Positions 63,592-64,000 of a stretch of 64,000 nucleotides of DNA are shown here, piece after piece. The notes beneath the pieces are model-generated. The model did not search any database, was not told where the DNA came from, and was given only the letters and a program-made list of their open reading frames with translations. Numbering within the stretch: the stretch's first letter is position 1; each line of letters begins with the position of its first letter. The translations under genes were made by a program, and so were the position numbers. Origin of the DNA: Adhaeribacter pallidiroseus (GTDB taxonomy: Bacteria > Bacteroidota > Bacteroidia > Cytophagales > Hymenobacteraceae); the NCBI RefSeq assembly GCF_003340495.1, contig NZ_QASA01000001.1:3224001-3288000 (forward strand). Reading direction: 5' to 3'.

Positions 63592-64000
63592 ATGGAAATA
63601 AAAGAACAAAAACGCGAAGCTGATTTGCTGCGCTTTATAACCTGCGGCAGCGTAGATGATGGCAAAAGTACCCTCATCGGCCGTTTGCTGTACGATACCA
63701 AAACCATTTTTGAAGACCAGCTTCAAAACATTGAGCGCACCAGCCAGATGCGCGGCGAAGAGTACGTAAACCTGGCGCTGCTCACCGACGGCCTGCGCGC
63801 CGAACGGGAACAAGGCATTACCATTGATGTGGCCTACCGGTACTTCGCGACGCCCAGACGCAAATTTATCATGGCCGATACGCCGGGCCACATCCAATAT
63901 ACTCGTAACATGGTTACCGGCGCTTCCACAGCTAACTTAGCCGTAGTTCTGGTAGATGCCCGCAAAGGCGTTATCGAGCAAACCTGCCGCCATACGTTTA
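63592..64000 (+). CDS. cysN: Sulfate adenylyltransferase subunit 1, 3' partial
   Basis: CysN is the GTPase subunit of ATP sulfurylase. It starts at ATG 63592 and is cut by the window end after 136 codons. It shows the P-loop [17 protein letters not shown] (about 18-34), switch I region [13 protein letters not shown] near 80 and G3 [13 protein letters not shown] near 92. If fused to a kinase domain, as in CysNC, this cannot be seen here, but the separate cysC makes that unlikely. Confidence 0.95.
   Translation, partial: MEIKEQKREADLLRFITCGSVDDGKSTLIGRLLYDTKTIFEDQLQNIERTSQMRGEEYVNLALLTDGLRAEREQGITIDVAYRYFATPRRKFIMADTPGHIQYTRNMVTGASTANLAVVLVDARKGVIEQTCRHTF

Overview
The window looks like a chromosomal segment of a Bacteroidota bacterium, most likely Cytophagales (Hymenobacteraceae, Adhaeribacter-like; placed by gene content, not by a search). 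The signs are the ribosomal block rplM-rpsI-rpsB-tsf, a SurA/PpiC/MoxR cluster, a TonB receptor with a carboxypeptidase-D-like N-terminal domain, a type IX secretion C-terminal domain on a DUF4331 protein, a propeller-type sensor kinase, an ECF sigma/anti-sigma/DUF4097 operon, and promoters of the Bacteroidota form TTTG-N19/20-TAnnTTTG. I see no tRNA, rRNA, CRISPR array, transposase or prophage.

Layout. 1-2185: a partner-switching module (SpoIIE phosphatase cut by the window edge, STAS protein, HATPase kinase). 2483-7288: two periplasmic peptidyl-prolyl isomerases and a MoxR ATPase. 7385-8754: an AT-rich ApeA-like HEPN gene with a frameshift. 8777-10816: a methyltransferase, an unknown gene and a GNAT. 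10935-13559 (minus): translation genes. 14003-17394 (minus): a GNAT and the DUF4130/radical-SAM DNA-repair pair. 17636-22873: a BamA-like outer membrane protein and an ECF sigma operon. 23170-30179: DUF4331, TPR and TonB-receptor genes. 30436-34500: cupin, AraC regulator, CvfB and a lipoprotein. 34501-37580: a decayed stretch with broken genes. 37581-43868: oxidoreductase, methyltransferase, and a response regulator/sensor kinase pair. 43909-46258 (minus): an overlapping cassette of a RimB-like protease, a RimK-like ligase and an AstE-like hydrolase. 46453-55123: mixed housekeeping genes including ispH, cmk and adenine deaminase. 55477-64000: sulfate assimilation and cysteine synthesis.

The most interesting region is the sulfur locus. 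A minus-strand operon (cysM-like synthase, JAMM protease, CysO-like sulfur carrier ending in GG-SK, MoeZ-like activator with rhodanese domain, APS/PAPS reductase, epimerase) is preceded by a promoter and two short leader ORFs in tandem. One leader carries three consecutive Cys codons and the other five. Each is followed by an intrinsic terminator whose 5' arm can instead pair with the end of its leader ORF. I read this as a double cysteine-sensing transcription attenuator. Divergent cysQ, cysC, cysD and cysN supply activated sulfate.

A second theme is a family of degenerate arrays that keep a strict 7- or 8-bp period while their sequence drifts. They lie between genes, often as opposed arms. 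In two places an array supplies a misleading upstream start codon.

Three reading frames (ApeA-like gene, TPR remnant, ispH) break at short homopolymers. Because ispH is normally essential, consensus error is likely for at least that one.
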